Assembly: GCF_010993975.1 (NCBI RefSeq)
Contig: NZ_JAACZO010000016.1
Span: 1-41,623 of the forward strand
Direction of reading: 5' to 3'
DNA from: Halomonas faecis
Lineage (GTDB): Bacteria; Pseudomonadota; Gammaproteobacteria; Pseudomonadales; Halomonadaceae
DNA length: 41,623 bases
Shown one piece after another: positions 8,252-16,598 of this stretch (position 1 is its first letter; each line of letters starts with the position of its first letter). The notes under the pieces are model-generated. The model made no database searches, was not told the DNA's origin, and worked only from the letters and a program-made list of their open reading frames with translations. The translations under genes and the position numbers were made by a program.

Positions 8252-9508
8252 ATGAGCGAAACGAACCAGCCCTGGACCCAGCCCATGCCGGAATCGCAGT
8301 TCGAGTTGATGCGGCGAATCCTCGATGCCCCGAGCCCCGTCGGGCTGGAAGGCGCCATGACCTATGGCGTGCTCAAGCCCCATTTCGAGAGCTTTGCTCC
8401 CGAAGGCTGGCAACTGCATCAGTTCAAGGGGCATGCCGGCGTGGTGCTGGACTCCCACCCCGGCCGAGACGATCTCTTCAAGGTGATGATCATCGGCCAT
8501 GCCGACAAGATTCGCATGCAGGTGCGCTCCATCGGCGACGACGGCAAGATATGGATCAACACCGACTCCTTCCTGCCCACCGTGCTGATCGGCCACGAGG
8601 TCAAGTTGTTCAGCGAGGACCCGGCCAGTCCGGGTAGCTATCGCATCATCCGCGGTGGCACCGTGGAAGCGCTGGGCGCCATCCACTTCTCCGACCCGGG
8701 CCAGCGCGATGGCAGCAAGGGCATCAAGAAGGAACAGATCTACCTCGATCTGCAGGTTCACGGCGAGAACAAGAAGCAGCAGGTCGAGAACCTCGGCGTG
8801 CGTCCCGGTGACACCATCCTGCTCGACCGCCCCATTCGTCCCGGCTTCAGCCCCAACACCTTCTACGGTGCCTACCTCGACAACGGCCTGGGCTGTTTCG
8901 TCACCGCCGAAGTGGCACGGCTGATCGCCGAGGCCGGCGGTACCCGGCAGGTGCGCCTGCTGTTCGCCATTGCCAGCTACGAGGAGATCGGCCGCTTCGG
9001 CAGCCGGGTGCTGGCCGGCGAGCTCGAACCCGATGTGCTGATCGGCGTGGACGTCAACCACGACTACGTGGCGGCTCCCGGCATCGGCGATCGCCGCATG
9101 CAGCCGCTGGAGATGGGCAAGGGCTGCACCCTGTCGGTGGGCTCGATTGCCAGCGAGCAGCTCAACCGCATCATCGAGAGCACCGCCCGGGAGCACGGCA
9201 TCCCCCTGCAGCGCGATATCGTCGGCGTGGATACCGGTACCGACGGCATGGCCGGCGTGCTCGCCGCAGTGGACTGTGCCGCCACCTCGATGGGCTTTCC
9301 CATCCGCAACATGCACACCATCTCCGAAACCGGCAATACCCAGGACGTGCTGGCTGCCATCCATGCCCTGACCCGCAGCCTCCAGGCGCTCGACGCCCTG
9401 CCGGACCCGCATCGCGAGTTTCTCGACAATCACCCGCGGCTCGACACCGCCTCGCCGCTGGCGCATCAGGGCGGTGCCAAGCCGCAAGCCGAAGCCGACG
9501 ACGCCTGA
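8252..9508 (+). CDS. M42-family metallo-aminopeptidase (glutamyl aminopeptidase/FrvX-like)
   Basis: 418 aa. The di-metal M42/M28 centre is visible: His and Asp in IGHADKI (about residues 89-95), Asp in YLDNGLG, catalytic Glu pair in SYEEIG, Asp in GVDVNHDY and the late His in RNMHTISE. The family makes large self-compartmentalised aminopeptidases that trim peptides in the cytoplasm. At 418 aa it is longer than the typical ~350 aa, with an insertion between residues 150 and 200 and a hydrophilic tail. The ATG at 8252 was chosen because upstream codons do not look coding. The nitroreductase gene starts 27 bp downstream. Confidence 0.87.
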   Translation: MSETNQPWTQPMPESQFELMRRILDAPSPVGLEGAMTYGVLKPHFESFAPEGWQLHQFKGHAGVVLDSHPGRDDLFKVMIIGHADKIRMQVRSIGDDGKIWINTDSFLPTVLIGHEVKLFSEDPASPGSYRIIRGGTVEALGAIHFSDPGQRDGSKGIKKEQIYLDLQVHGENKKQQVENLGVRPGDTILLDRPIRPGFSPNTFYGAYLDNGLGCFVTAEVARLIAEAGGTRQVRLLFAIASYEEIGRFGSRVLAGELEPDVLIGVDVNHDYVAAPGIGDRRMQPLEMGKGCTLSVGSIASEQLNRIIESTAREHGIPLQRDIVGVDTGTDGMAGVLAAVDCAATSMGFPIRNMHTISETGNTQDVLAAIHALTRSLQALDALPDPHREFLDNHPRLDTASPLAHQGGAKPQAEADDA

Positions 9509-9535
9509 TCCCGAACCATTCGACTGCGAGATGTC

Positions 9536-10267
9536 ATGAACCCGACCATCGAATTGCTGAAATCCCATCGCTCGATTCGCAAGTTCGCCGACCGGCCCGT
9601 CTCCCGCGAGCTGCTGGAAGAGTTGATTCGCGCCGGCCAGGCAGCGGCGACCTCCAGCCACGTGCAGGCCTGCAGCGTCATTCACGTGAAGAACCCCGAG
9701 AAACGCGCGGCGATCGCCGATTACGCCGGCGGTCAGGGCTACGTGGCCAGCTGCGGCGCCTTCCTGGTGTTCTGCGCCGACATGAAGCGGCCCACCGAGG
9801 CCGCCGAGCGTACCGGTGCCCGGGTGGTGCGTGGCATGACCGAGCATCTGCTGGTAGCCACGGTGGACACCGCCTTGATGGCTCAGAACGTGGCGGTGGC
9901 CGCCGAGTCCGAAGGGCTCGGCATCTGCTACATCGGCGGCATCCGCAACGACCCCCGGGCCGTCAGCGACCTGCTCGAGCTGCCCCAGCACGTCTATCCG
10001 GTGTTCGGCATGTGCCTCGGCTATCCGGCTCACGATCCCGACGTGAAGCCCCGCCTGCCCGTCGAGGCGATTCTCAAGGAGGACCGCTACACCGACGACC
10101 GCGAATGGGTGGAAGCCTTCGACGACACCATGCATGCCTACTACCGGAGTCGGAAGGGCGGTCCCAAGGACAGCACCTGGTCGCAGAATCTCACCCCGCT
10201 GTTCGATACCAAGCTGCGCCCGCACATGCGCGAATTCCTCGTCGAGCGCGGCTTCGAGATGAAGTGA
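9536..10267 (+). CDS. NfsA-like NADPH-dependent nitroreductase / FMN reductase
   Basis: 243 aa, matching oxygen-insensitive group A nitroreductases. The FMN phosphate-binding start HRSIRKFADRPV is at residues 11-22. The central SEGLGICYIGGIRNDP segment and the late LTPLFDTKLRPHMREFL helix are typical of NfsA. The enzyme reduces nitroaromatics or quinones by two-electron steps with NADPH. It lies 27 bp after the aminopeptidase on the same strand and may be co-transcribed. Confidence 0.88.
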   Translation: MNPTIELLKSHRSIRKFADRPVSRELLEELIRAGQAAATSSHVQACSVIHVKNPEKRAAIADYAGGQGYVASCGAFLVFCADMKRPTEAAERTGARVVRGMTEHLLVATVDTALMAQNVAVAAESEGLGICYIGGIRNDPRAVSDLLELPQHVYPVFGMCLGYPAHDPDVKPRLPVEAILKEDRYTDDREWVEAFDDTMHAYYRSRKGGPKDSTWSQNLTPLFDTKLRPHMREFLVERGFEMK

Positions 10268-10382
10268 CGCCTGGCTGGAGTTGCTAAGCTGATACCCGGA
10301 TGTTCGGCGGCTTCTCCGGGCACGTTGCCCCCACCATGAAACGGCCGTCGAGCCACTGTCATGCAGCCTGAGGAGGCAAGGT

Positions 10383-10805
10383 ATGGACGCTAACTTCGAG
10401 CATCGAGGGCGTTGTCTATGCGGTGCGGTTCGAGTCACTGCCGGTACGAAGGGCAACAACATGGGGGTGTGTCATTGCACGATGTGTCGCCGATGGGGTG
10501 GCGGTCCGCTGTTTGCGGTGGAGTGCGAAGACGCCGTGGCCTTCGACGGCGAGGAGCACATCGCCGTCTTCAGCTCGTCGGAGTGGGCGGAGCGTGGCTT
10601 CTGTCGGACGTGTGGCACGCACCTGTTCTACCGTTTGAAGGAGGGAGGGCACTACGCGATGCCTGTCGGGCTGTTCGATGACGACGACGCGTGGCGTCTC
10701 ACCGAACAGATCTTCATCGACCAGAAGCCGGCGTTCTACGCGTTTTCGCAAACGACGAAGAACCTCACCGGCGAAGAGGTGTTCGCCCTCTATTCCGGAA
10801 AATGA
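10383..10805 (+). CDS. GFA/CENP-V-family zinc protein
   Basis: 140 aa with the zinc-binding pattern of the family named after glutathione-dependent formaldehyde-activating enzyme: CLCGAV (about residues 11-16), CHCTMCRRW (30-38) and CRTCGTHLFYR (74-84). Most bacterial members have no assigned reaction, and a formaldehyde role should not be assumed. The ATG at 10383 is preceded by a strong GAGGAGG. A hairpin at 10841-10879 follows. Confidence 0.88.
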   Translation: MDANFEHRGRCLCGAVRVTAGTKGNNMGVCHCTMCRRWGGGPLFAVECEDAVAFDGEEHIAVFSSSEWAERGFCRTCGTHLFYRLKEGGHYAMPVGLFDDDDAWRLTEQIFIDQKPAFYAFSQTTKNLTGEEVFALYSGK

Positions 10806-10840
10806 GGCGTCCACGCCCGGGTGGATGCAGGCGGCTGACG

Positions 10841-10879
10841 GACAGCGCCTAGCCGAACGTCGGGTCCGGCTAGGCTGTC
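10841..10879. terminator. Imperfect inverted repeat after the GFA gene
   Basis: The arms CCTAGCCG and CGGCTAGG pair over 8 bp around an 11-nt loop, extended outward by GACAG/CTGTC with a 2-nt bulge. It lies in the 117-bp gap between the GFA gene and the GntR gene. No T-tract follows, so a rho-independent terminator is not assured. It could also be an operator. Confidence 0.35.
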
Positions 10880-10934
10880 CCCTTGCTGGCCAATGGCTTA
10901 CCCTTGATGTCCCTGTGTCGGCATGAGAGAAGCC

Positions 10935-11681
10935 ATGGCTGGTTCTGCATCGCGTCGCCTTCCCTACCACGTCGCGGATACCATCAAGGGCTGGATCGTG
11001 GATCGGCAACTGATGCCCGGCGACCGTCTGCCCAGCGAGGCGGAGCTCATGGAAACCCTCGACGTTTCCAAGGGCACCATCCGCGAGAGCACGCGGGTTC
11101 TGGAGGCGCAAGGCCTGGTGGTGACGCGCACCGGTCCGGGTGGCGGCGTGTTCGTGTGCAAGATGAGCGAGGCCAAGGCGACCTCGCTGCTCAGCCATTA
11201 CTTCTATTTCCAGGACATCTCGATTCGCGACATCTACCAGATTCGCCTGGCTCTGGAGCCCGAACTCGCCGCCTCGCTGGCGGGCAAGGTCGGGGCCGAG
11301 GATCTGGCCCGCCTGCGCGACAGCCTGCACAGCTATGCCACGGCGGCGCCCGACATGGAAACCGAGCGGCAGCAGCACATCGATTCGCTGCGCTTCCACG
11401 AGATGCTCGCCGAACTGGCCGGGGGCAATCCGCTGTTGTCGTTCATCATCCGCTTCACCGTGCAGATGCTCTCCGACCTGACCGTCTACCGGCGGCTCTA
11501 TGAGCCCGGCGATCACCAGATCGGGCCCACCGGCTGCCAGTATCACGCGCGGGTGCTGGATGCCATCGAAGCGGGGGACGCCGACCTGGCCCGTGAACTG
11601 ATGCGCGAGCACATGCTCTCGGCCCAGGCGGTGATGAACGACAACGAGGCTCAGGTCAGACGAGGCTTCCTGGCCGACTGA
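10935..11681 (+). CDS. GntR/FadR-family transcriptional regulator
   Basis: 248 aa from the ATG at 10935, which has GAGAGAAG upstream. The in-frame ATG at 10923 has no site. The N-terminal winged helix contains the GntR motif GDRLPSEAELMETLDVSKGTIRESTRVLEAQGLV. It is followed by an all-helical FCD effector domain with conserved FHEMLAELAGGNPLL and a late helix LMREHM supplying likely metal or ligand residues. Such regulators respond to carboxylates or amino-acid derivatives. It is adjacent and convergent to the M20 hydrolase operon (11-bp gap), and a 26-bp palindrome at 15126-15151 is a candidate operator. Confidence 0.9.
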   Translation: MAGSASRRLPYHVADTIKGWIVDRQLMPGDRLPSEAELMETLDVSKGTIRESTRVLEAQGLVVTRTGPGGGVFVCKMSEAKATSLLSHYFYFQDISIRDIYQIRLALEPELAASLAGKVGAEDLARLRDSLHSYATAAPDMETERQQHIDSLRFHEMLAELAGGNPLLSFIIRFTVQMLSDLTVYRRLYEPGDHQIGPTGCQYHARVLDAIEAGDADLARELMREHMLSAQAVMNDNEAQVRRGFLAD

Positions 11682-11692
11682 GACGGCGGGCG

Positions 11693-12958
11693 TCAGCCCC
11701 GGTCGCGGGTTTCGGGTGCCGATCCCAGGTCGCTGAGAAAGCGCATCAGCACGCGGGTGGCGCGGCCGGCGTCTTCCTCGCTGATGGCTTCGTCGGGATG
11801 GTGGCTCAGGCCCTCCTTGCAGCGTACGAAGAGCATGCCGATGTCGGTCAGGTCGTGCATGGCCAGGCCGTCGTGGCCGGCGCCGCTGAACAGGCGCTGG
11901 ATAGGCTCGTCGCAAGCCCGGCAGGCGCCTTCCAGCGCTTCGATCAACCACTCGGCGCAGGCGACCGCTTCGGCGTCGTAGGTGGGTTCGCTCGACAGCT
12001 CGAGGCCGCGCGTTCGGGCGATCCGCTGGCAGGCCTCCAGGATTTCCCGACGTCCTTTCTCGCGCACGTCCGCGCTGGGGGAACGCAGCTCCAGCGTGAA
12101 ATTCACCTCGGCGGGAATCACGTTCACGGCGTTGGGGCGGACATCCAGCTTGCCGACCACGCCGACCAGGTCGGGCGTGGCGTTCAGGGCCCTATCCGCT
12201 TCCACCACCATCTCGGCCGCCCCGACCAGGGCGTCGCGGCGGCCGGCCATCGGCGTGGTGCCGGCGTGTCCGGCCTTGCCGCGCAGACTTAGGCGGTGGC
12301 GCTCGATGCCGGTCAGCGCGGTCACGATGCCCACCGCCTGGTCGCGCTGCTCGAGCACCGGTCCCTGCTCGATATGCACCTCGACGAAGCCGAAGACCGA
12401 CTCGGGCCGGCGGGCTGCCTGCGGGATCGCCTGCGGGTTGCCGCCGAAGGCTTCCAGCGCCTCGCCGAGGGTCACGCCCTCGGCGTCGCGGGCCTCCAGG
12501 CTGGCGGGGTCGAAGGTGCCGGCCAGGGCACGGCTGCCGATCAGGGTCGACTGGAAGCGGGTACCCTCCTCGTCGCCGAAGGCCACCACCTCGACCCCGT
12601 AGGGCAGCTCGGTGCCAGCCTCCTTCAGGGCTTGCAGGGCCTGCAGCGGCAGGGCGACGCCCAGCATGCCGTCGTACTTGCCCCCTTCGGTGACGGTATC
12701 CTGGTGGGAGCCCAGGATCAGGGTCCGCTCGCCCCGTGCGGCTCGTGCGTCGCGTCCCACCAGGTTGCCCGAGGCATCGAGCTCCGGGCTCAGCCCGGCC
12801 TGGCGCATCCAGTCGGCGATGAGTTCCAGCACCGCGCGATGTTCGTCGGAACAGAACAGCCGCGTCACGCCCGGGCCGGGCTGCGAGTGGCGCGCGGCCT
12901 CATCCAGGCGCGCCATCAGTCGACGACCGAGGGCCGCCTGCGTCGAGGAATCGGTCAT
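11693..12958 (-). CDS. M20-family hydantoinase/carbamoylase-type amidohydrolase (N-carbamoyl-L-amino acid hydrolase or allantoate amidohydrolase-like)
   Basis: 421 aa. Metal and catalytic motifs of the carbamoylase family are present: GSHQDTV (His-Asp), GGKYDGMLGV, FGDEEGTRF (catalytic Glu pair), HIEQGPVLE, the dimerisation and substrate stretch GKAGHAGTTPMAGRRDA, and the final SGAGHDG and SHHPDE metal site. The enzymes cleave carbamoyl or ureido groups, releasing ammonia and CO2 from N-carbamoyl amino acids, ureidopropionate or allantoate. The ATG at 12958 follows a GGAG site. It is the last gene of a minus-strand unit after the transporter and the DUF1028 gene. The exact substrate is not readable from sequence. 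Confidence 0.87.
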   Translation of the reverse strand: MTDSSTQAALGRRLMARLDEAARHSQPGPGVTRLFCSDEHRAVLELIADWMRQAGLSPELDASGNLVGRDARAARGERTLILGSHQDTVTEGGKYDGMLGVALPLQALQALKEAGTELPYGVEVVAFGDEEGTRFQSTLIGSRALAGTFDPASLEARDAEGVTLGEALEAFGGNPQAIPQAARRPESVFGFVEVHIEQGPVLEQRDQAVGIVTALTGIERHRLSLRGKAGHAGTTPMAGRRDALVGAAEMVVEADRALNATPDLVGVVGKLDVRPNAVNVIPAEVNFTLELRSPSADVREKGRREILEACQRIARTRGLELSSEPTYDAEAVACAEWLIEALEGACRACDEPIQRLFSGAGHDGLAMHDLTDIGMLFVRCKEGLSHHPDEAISEEDAGRATRVLMRFLSDLGSAPETRDRG

Positions 12959-12972
12959 GGTCTCTCCTGGAG

Positions 12973-13674
12973 TCAGTATGTGGGCAGCGAGGCGAGGAAG
13001 GCGGCGAATGCCGGTTCGCGAATGCGCTGGAGCAGTGCCCGAAGCGCGCCAGCGGGGTCGTCGGCCCAGTCCACCCGCAGGTCGATGGGCGCCGCATCGA
13101 AGGACTCGATGCGCAGGGCCGCCGAGCGGGTGCCGCGAGCGTCGCCGCCGGCCTGCAACGCCGCCTCCAGCGACTCGATCAGACTCTCCGCCAGGCGTGC
13201 CTCGTAGCCATCGCGGTAGCGGGGCGTGGCGGCGTGGCCCCACGCCGCGTCGGGGTTGGTGCAGGTCTGCGTCAGAAAGGTTCGCAGCAGCCTCTCAACG
13301 ACCCGCTCGTCGGCCAGCATGTTGCCGGCCGCGGCGGCCGTGGGGCGCAACTCGGCGGCCACCACCGCCAGATTGTCGCTGCCGGAGTGCACGGCGGCCC
13401 GGCCATCGGCATCCATCGCCAGGCATTGGCGGCGCGAGGCACCGCTGTCCCGTTCGATCGTCTCTTGCAGCGCTCGTCGGGCATCGAGGCCCTGCTCCAG
13501 TGCCTGGCGAATGCCCTCGGGGTACCACGGATTGGTGGCCAGACCCTGGGTGGCACAGGCACCCAGGCCGCGCCACGCATGGTGCACGTAGCCACCCACC
13601 ACCACACCGCCGGTGGCCGTCAGCGCGGCGACCGTGCCGGTCGCCGGCTGCACGTGAATCAGCGACAAGGTCAT
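12973..13674 (-). CDS. DUF1028 family protein (Ntn-hydrolase-like)
   Basis: 233 aa. It begins MTLSLIHVQPATGTV and continues ATQGLATNPWYPEGIRQAL and RRQCLAMDADGRAAVHSG, the recognisable order of PF06267 proteins. The family has an Ntn-hydrolase-like fold but no proven reaction. It sits between the YfcC-type transporter (7 bp away) and the M20 amidohydrolase (14 bp away), so it very probably acts on the same imported compound or its breakdown product. Confidence 0.82.
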   Translation of the reverse strand: MTLSLIHVQPATGTVAALTATGGVVVGGYVHHAWRGLGACATQGLATNPWYPEGIRQALEQGLDARRALQETIERDSGASRRQCLAMDADGRAAVHSGSDNLAVVAAELRPTAAAAGNMLADERVVERLLRTFLTQTCTNPDAAWGHAATPRYRDGYEARLAESLIESLEAALQAGGDARGTRSAALRIESFDAAPIDLRVDWADDPAGALRALLQRIREPAFAAFLASLPTY

Positions 13675-13681
13675 GGCGGGC

Positions 13682-15073
13682 TCAGTATCCGGTCACGTGG
13701 CCGATGATCAGGCCGACCCAGGCCAGCACGTAGACCAGCACCATGAAGGGCAGAATGGCCTTCAGCCATGCCACGTAGGAGACCCGACCCAGAGCCAGCA
13801 TGGCCAGGGTTCCGCCGGACGTGGGCACGATCAGGTTGGTCAGGCCGTCGCCCACCTGGAAGGCGGTGATCATCAACTGGCGGCTCATGCCTACCAGATC
13901 GGCCACCGGTATCAGGATGGGCATGGTGACCAGGGCCTGCCCCGAGCCGGAAGGCACGAACAGGTTGATCGCTCCCTGTACCACGCTGGCCATGATCGCT
14001 GACAGGGCGCCGGGAATGCCCTGAATCAGGCCGCTCAGCCCATGCACGATGGTGTCGATGATCTGCGCCTGGCCGAGGATCACCTGAATGGAGGCTGCCA
14101 GGCCGATCACCAGTGCCCCGGGGGTGACCTTGGAGGCACCTTCCATCATCTGCTTGACGATCTCGTTGGCGGCGAGGCCGTTGACGATGCCGATCACGAT
14201 GGCGATCAACAGGAACATGCCGGCGATCTCGTTGATGTACCAGCCTTGGGTGAAGACGCCCACCAGCATGGCGGCCAGGCCCAGCACGAACACGCCTAGG
14301 GTCAGTTTGTTTTGCTTGGTCAGCCGGTATTCATCCAGGGATCGGGTCATGGCTTTGGCGTTGTCCGGCTCCTCGAAGTCCATCTTGACCACCCACTTGC
14401 AGATGTAGAGGGAGAGCAGGGCCAGGGAAGAGACCACCAGCAGGGTGCGCAGCCAGGCGCCGGAGAAGGTGGGCAGTTCGGCGATGCCCTGGGCCACGCC
14501 TACGGTGTAGGGGTTGATGGGCGACAGCGCGAAGCCGATGCCAATGCCGCCGACCGCCATGGTGGTGCCGACCAGGCTGGAGCAGCCGATGGCGCTGGCG
14601 ATGAGCACGGCAATGGGTACCAGGGCGATGTTGTTCTCGAAGCCCACGGCCACGCCGAAGAAGCCGTAGATGAAGGTGCCGGCGGTGATGATGATGTTGC
14701 GTCGCTCGACGCCGACTCGGTTAACCGCCACCCCGATCGCATTCTCCAGCGCACCGGTGCGCTGCAGGATATGGAACAGGCCGCCGGCGATGAACACGAT
14801 GAACAGGTAGAGCGATGCCTCGTTGAGGCCGCGGGGAACCGCCACGAAGATGTCGAAGGGCGAGATGGCCTCGACATCGGAAAGGTAGGTGAAGGATTCG
14901 GGGACCACGCGGGTGCGTCCATCTTCCTGGACCCGCTCGTACTCACCCGCCGGCACCACGAAGGTGAGAGCGTAGGTGGCCAGCAGGATCATGAAGATCA
15001 GCACCATGGGGTCGGGTACCGTCTGGTACCACTTCTTCTTGCGCTGTGACAGCGCCTGCTCGGTTGTACTCAT
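13682..15073 (-). CDS. YfcC/DcuC-type membrane transporter
   Basis: 463 aa from the ATG at 15073, preceded by AAGGA. About 12 hydrophobic helices. The family hallmarks are VPDPMVLIFMILLATYALTFVVPAGEY near the N-terminus, GTTMAVGGIGIGFALSPINPYTVGVAQ in the middle, and NLFVPSGSGQA and TNLIVPTSGGTLAML in the second half. Relatives (YfcC, C4-dicarboxylate anaerobic carriers, arginine/ornithine-type antiporters) exchange organic acids or amino acids. The operon order suggests uptake of the substrate for the downstream DUF1028 and M20 enzymes. A perfect 26-bp palindrome sits 53 bp upstream of the start. Confidence 0.86.
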   Translation of the reverse strand: MSTTEQALSQRKKKWYQTVPDPMVLIFMILLATYALTFVVPAGEYERVQEDGRTRVVPESFTYLSDVEAISPFDIFVAVPRGLNEASLYLFIVFIAGGLFHILQRTGALENAIGVAVNRVGVERRNIIITAGTFIYGFFGVAVGFENNIALVPIAVLIASAIGCSSLVGTTMAVGGIGIGFALSPINPYTVGVAQGIAELPTFSGAWLRTLLVVSSLALLSLYICKWVVKMDFEEPDNAKAMTRSLDEYRLTKQNKLTLGVFVLGLAAMLVGVFTQGWYINEIAGMFLLIAIVIGIVNGLAANEIVKQMMEGASKVTPGALVIGLAASIQVILGQAQIIDTIVHGLSGLIQGIPGALSAIMASVVQGAINLFVPSGSGQALVTMPILIPVADLVGMSRQLMITAFQVGDGLTNLIVPTSGGTLAMLALGRVSYVAWLKAILPFMVLVYVLAWVGLIIGHVTGY

Positions 15074-15125
15074 GTCGTTGTCCTTGTTCGCCGTGCGCTG
15101 GCGAGTGGGGGTGCCGGCGCATATT

Positions 15126-15151
15126 GGGCAATTTATCATGATAAATTGCCC
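15126..15151. promoter_or_regulatory. Perfect 26-bp palindrome, probable operator between divergent genes
   Basis: Every base from 15126 to 15151 pairs with its mirror. The half-site is GGGCAATTTATCA and the centre is at 15138/15139. It stands out as AT-rich in a GC-rich background, lies 53 bp before the YfcC-type transporter start and 127 bp before the deaminase start, and so can control both. Its length and symmetry fit a dimeric GntR/FadR-type regulator, the obvious candidate being the gene at 10935-11681. The assignment of the regulator is inference. Confidence 0.7.
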
Positions 15152-15278
15152 GGTCAAGAAACGAGCCAAGAGAGCCCCGGGCGTTCTTGCCGATGGCCGT
15201 CGGTCGCGATTGCCCGGAAGGAGTGGCATCGCCCGGGCCAAGGCGGCAGGATAGGGTGACAATTCGAACGGAGGCACC

Positions 15279-15845
15279 ATGGAAACGTTGCTGAACGCAC
15301 GCACGGAAGTCACGCACGCGGCCCTGGCCGCCATCGCTCACATGCCTACGGCCAGCCTGCCGGTGCTGATGGACGATGCCTTCGCGAGGCGGCTGACCGA
15401 TGTCGATTTCATGCGCATCGCGGTATTGCTGGCGCAGAAGAGCTTCGACGAGGGCGGCTGTCCCATCGGCGCGGTGATCGTCGACAACGACACCGGACGC
15501 ATCGTCGGCAAGGGCCACAACACCCTGGTGCAGGAGAACCATCCGTACCATCACGGCGAGACTTCCGCCGTGCGCGATGCCGGTCGCATCGACTTCAGCC
15601 GCACGACGCTGTTCACCTCGCTGAGCCCGTGCGAGATCTGCGCCACGCTGCTTTACATGCGCGGTTTCTCGCGCGTGGTGGTGGGCGACGTCACCAACGC
15701 CTCGGGAACCGAGTCGCTGCTGAGCGAGAAGGGCATCCAGGTCGACATCCTGGAAGACCCCCGCGGAATCGACCTCTACGCCCGCTTTCGTGCCGCAAAG
15801 CCCGAACTCGATCGGGAAGACTGGCAGGGTCGGCGCGCCTCGTGA
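15279..15845 (+). CDS. Cytosine-deaminase-like zinc deaminase
   Basis: 188 aa. The cytidine/deoxycytidylate deaminase zinc site is complete: HGE in YHHGETSAVRDAG (about residues 90-102) and SPCEIC (about 112-117). Residues after about 40 follow the pattern of yeast-type cytosine deaminase (GGCPIGAVIVDN, GKGHNTLVQ, TTLFTSLSPCEICATLLYMRG, RVVVGD), with an extra ~30-residue N-terminal stretch. It should deaminate a pyrimidine-like or other cyclic amidine. The ATG at 15279 has a GGAGG site. Divergence from the transporter/DUF1028/carbamoylase operon around a shared palindrome suggests one catabolic locus for an N-heterocycle. Confidence 0.86.
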   Translation: METLLNARTEVTHAALAAIAHMPTASLPVLMDDAFARRLTDVDFMRIAVLLAQKSFDEGGCPIGAVIVDNDTGRIVGKGHNTLVQENHPYHHGETSAVRDAGRIDFSRTTLFTSLSPCEICATLLYMRGFSRVVVGDVTNASGTESLLSEKGIQVDILEDPRGIDLYARFRAAKPELDREDWQGRRAS

Positions 15846-15887
15846 ACCTCGATGAGGCCGGCGCCAAGCCCCGGCGCGGGTGCCGAC

Positions 15888-16361
15888 TCAGGCCGTCACC
15901 GGCTGCTTGCAGACGTCGACCCACTCCGCCTCGACCAGCTCGGCCAGGCGGCTCGGAGTGAGGCGCACCGCGCTGTTGAGGGCGCCGGCGGCGGGTAGTA
16001 CCTCGGCGAACGCGCGCAGCGAGACATCGCAGTAGACGGGCAGCGGGGTGGCCAGGCCGAAAGGGCAGACGCCGCCCACCGGATGCCCGGTCAAGGCCAG
16101 CACCGTTTCGGCGTCGAGCATCTTCGCCTTGCCGCCGAAGGTTTCGCGCATCTTGCGGTTATCGATGCGCGCCTCGCCGCCGGCCACCACCAGCACCTGG
16201 CGCTCGCCCACGCGGAAGGCCAGCGTCTTGGCGATCTGCCCCGGCTCGACGCCATGGGCCGCGGCGGCCAGGGCGACCGTGGCGGTGCTGGTTTCCAGTT
16301 CCAGTATCTCGAGGTCCGGGGCTTTCTCGGCGAGGAAGGTACGTGCGCTCTCCAGGCTCAC
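15888..16361 (-). CDS. YbaK/ProXp-type aminoacyl-tRNA deacylase
   Basis: 157 aa, a single YbaK domain. Recognisable elements are QIAKTLAFRVGERQVLVVAGGEARIDNRKM and GHPVGGVCPFGL, the last being the GxxxGxVxPFGL motif of the family. Members hydrolyse mischarged tRNA (for example Cys-tRNA-Pro or Ala-tRNA-Pro) in the cytoplasm. This one resembles the YeaK/ProXp group more than YbaK proper, and its specificity is unassigned. The start is GTG at 16361 with AAGGAG seven bases upstream. Convergent with the deaminase gene. Confidence 0.85.
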   Translation of the reverse strand: MSLESARTFLAEKAPDLEILELETSTATVALAAAAHGVEPGQIAKTLAFRVGERQVLVVAGGEARIDNRKMRETFGGKAKMLDAETVLALTGHPVGGVCPFGLATPLPVYCDVSLRAFAEVLPAAGALNSAVRLTPSRLAELVEAEWVDVCKQPVTA

Positions 16362-16556
16362 GGTCGTCTCCTTGTGGGCGTGTTCGGGGAAGGGGAGGCG
16401 TGCGGCGTTCGGTCCGGGCTGACCGAAGCCGATAGGACTGTCACGATAGCAGTTCGTGCCGAATGCGCACCACCGGCCCGGTTTGCGTTGCCTAACCCAA
16501 TGAATGCGGTCGCCTCGTCCTTTTCTGGCGGCGCCCCTTGCTGCGATAATTAAAGT

Positions 16557-16578
16557 AGGTAGACTGGTCTAACTACCT
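16557..16578. promoter_or_regulatory. TetR-type operator upstream of the TetR gene
   Basis: Outer arms AGGTAG and CTACCT surround an inner TAGAC-TG-GTCTA (16560-16571). The site is 21 bp before the TetR start codon, the usual position for autorepression, and would control the whole TetR-DMT-SDR-YfcE unit. Confidence 0.6.
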
Positions 16579-16598
16579 CTCGCTGCGATGAGCTTTCC

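Noticed and set aside
7307..10462. 1051-codon minus-strand open frame
   Set aside because: Only the last 255 codons (DUF1499 protein, to 8074) are real. The rest is the antisense of the M42 and nitroreductase genes, with composition typical of a shadow frame.
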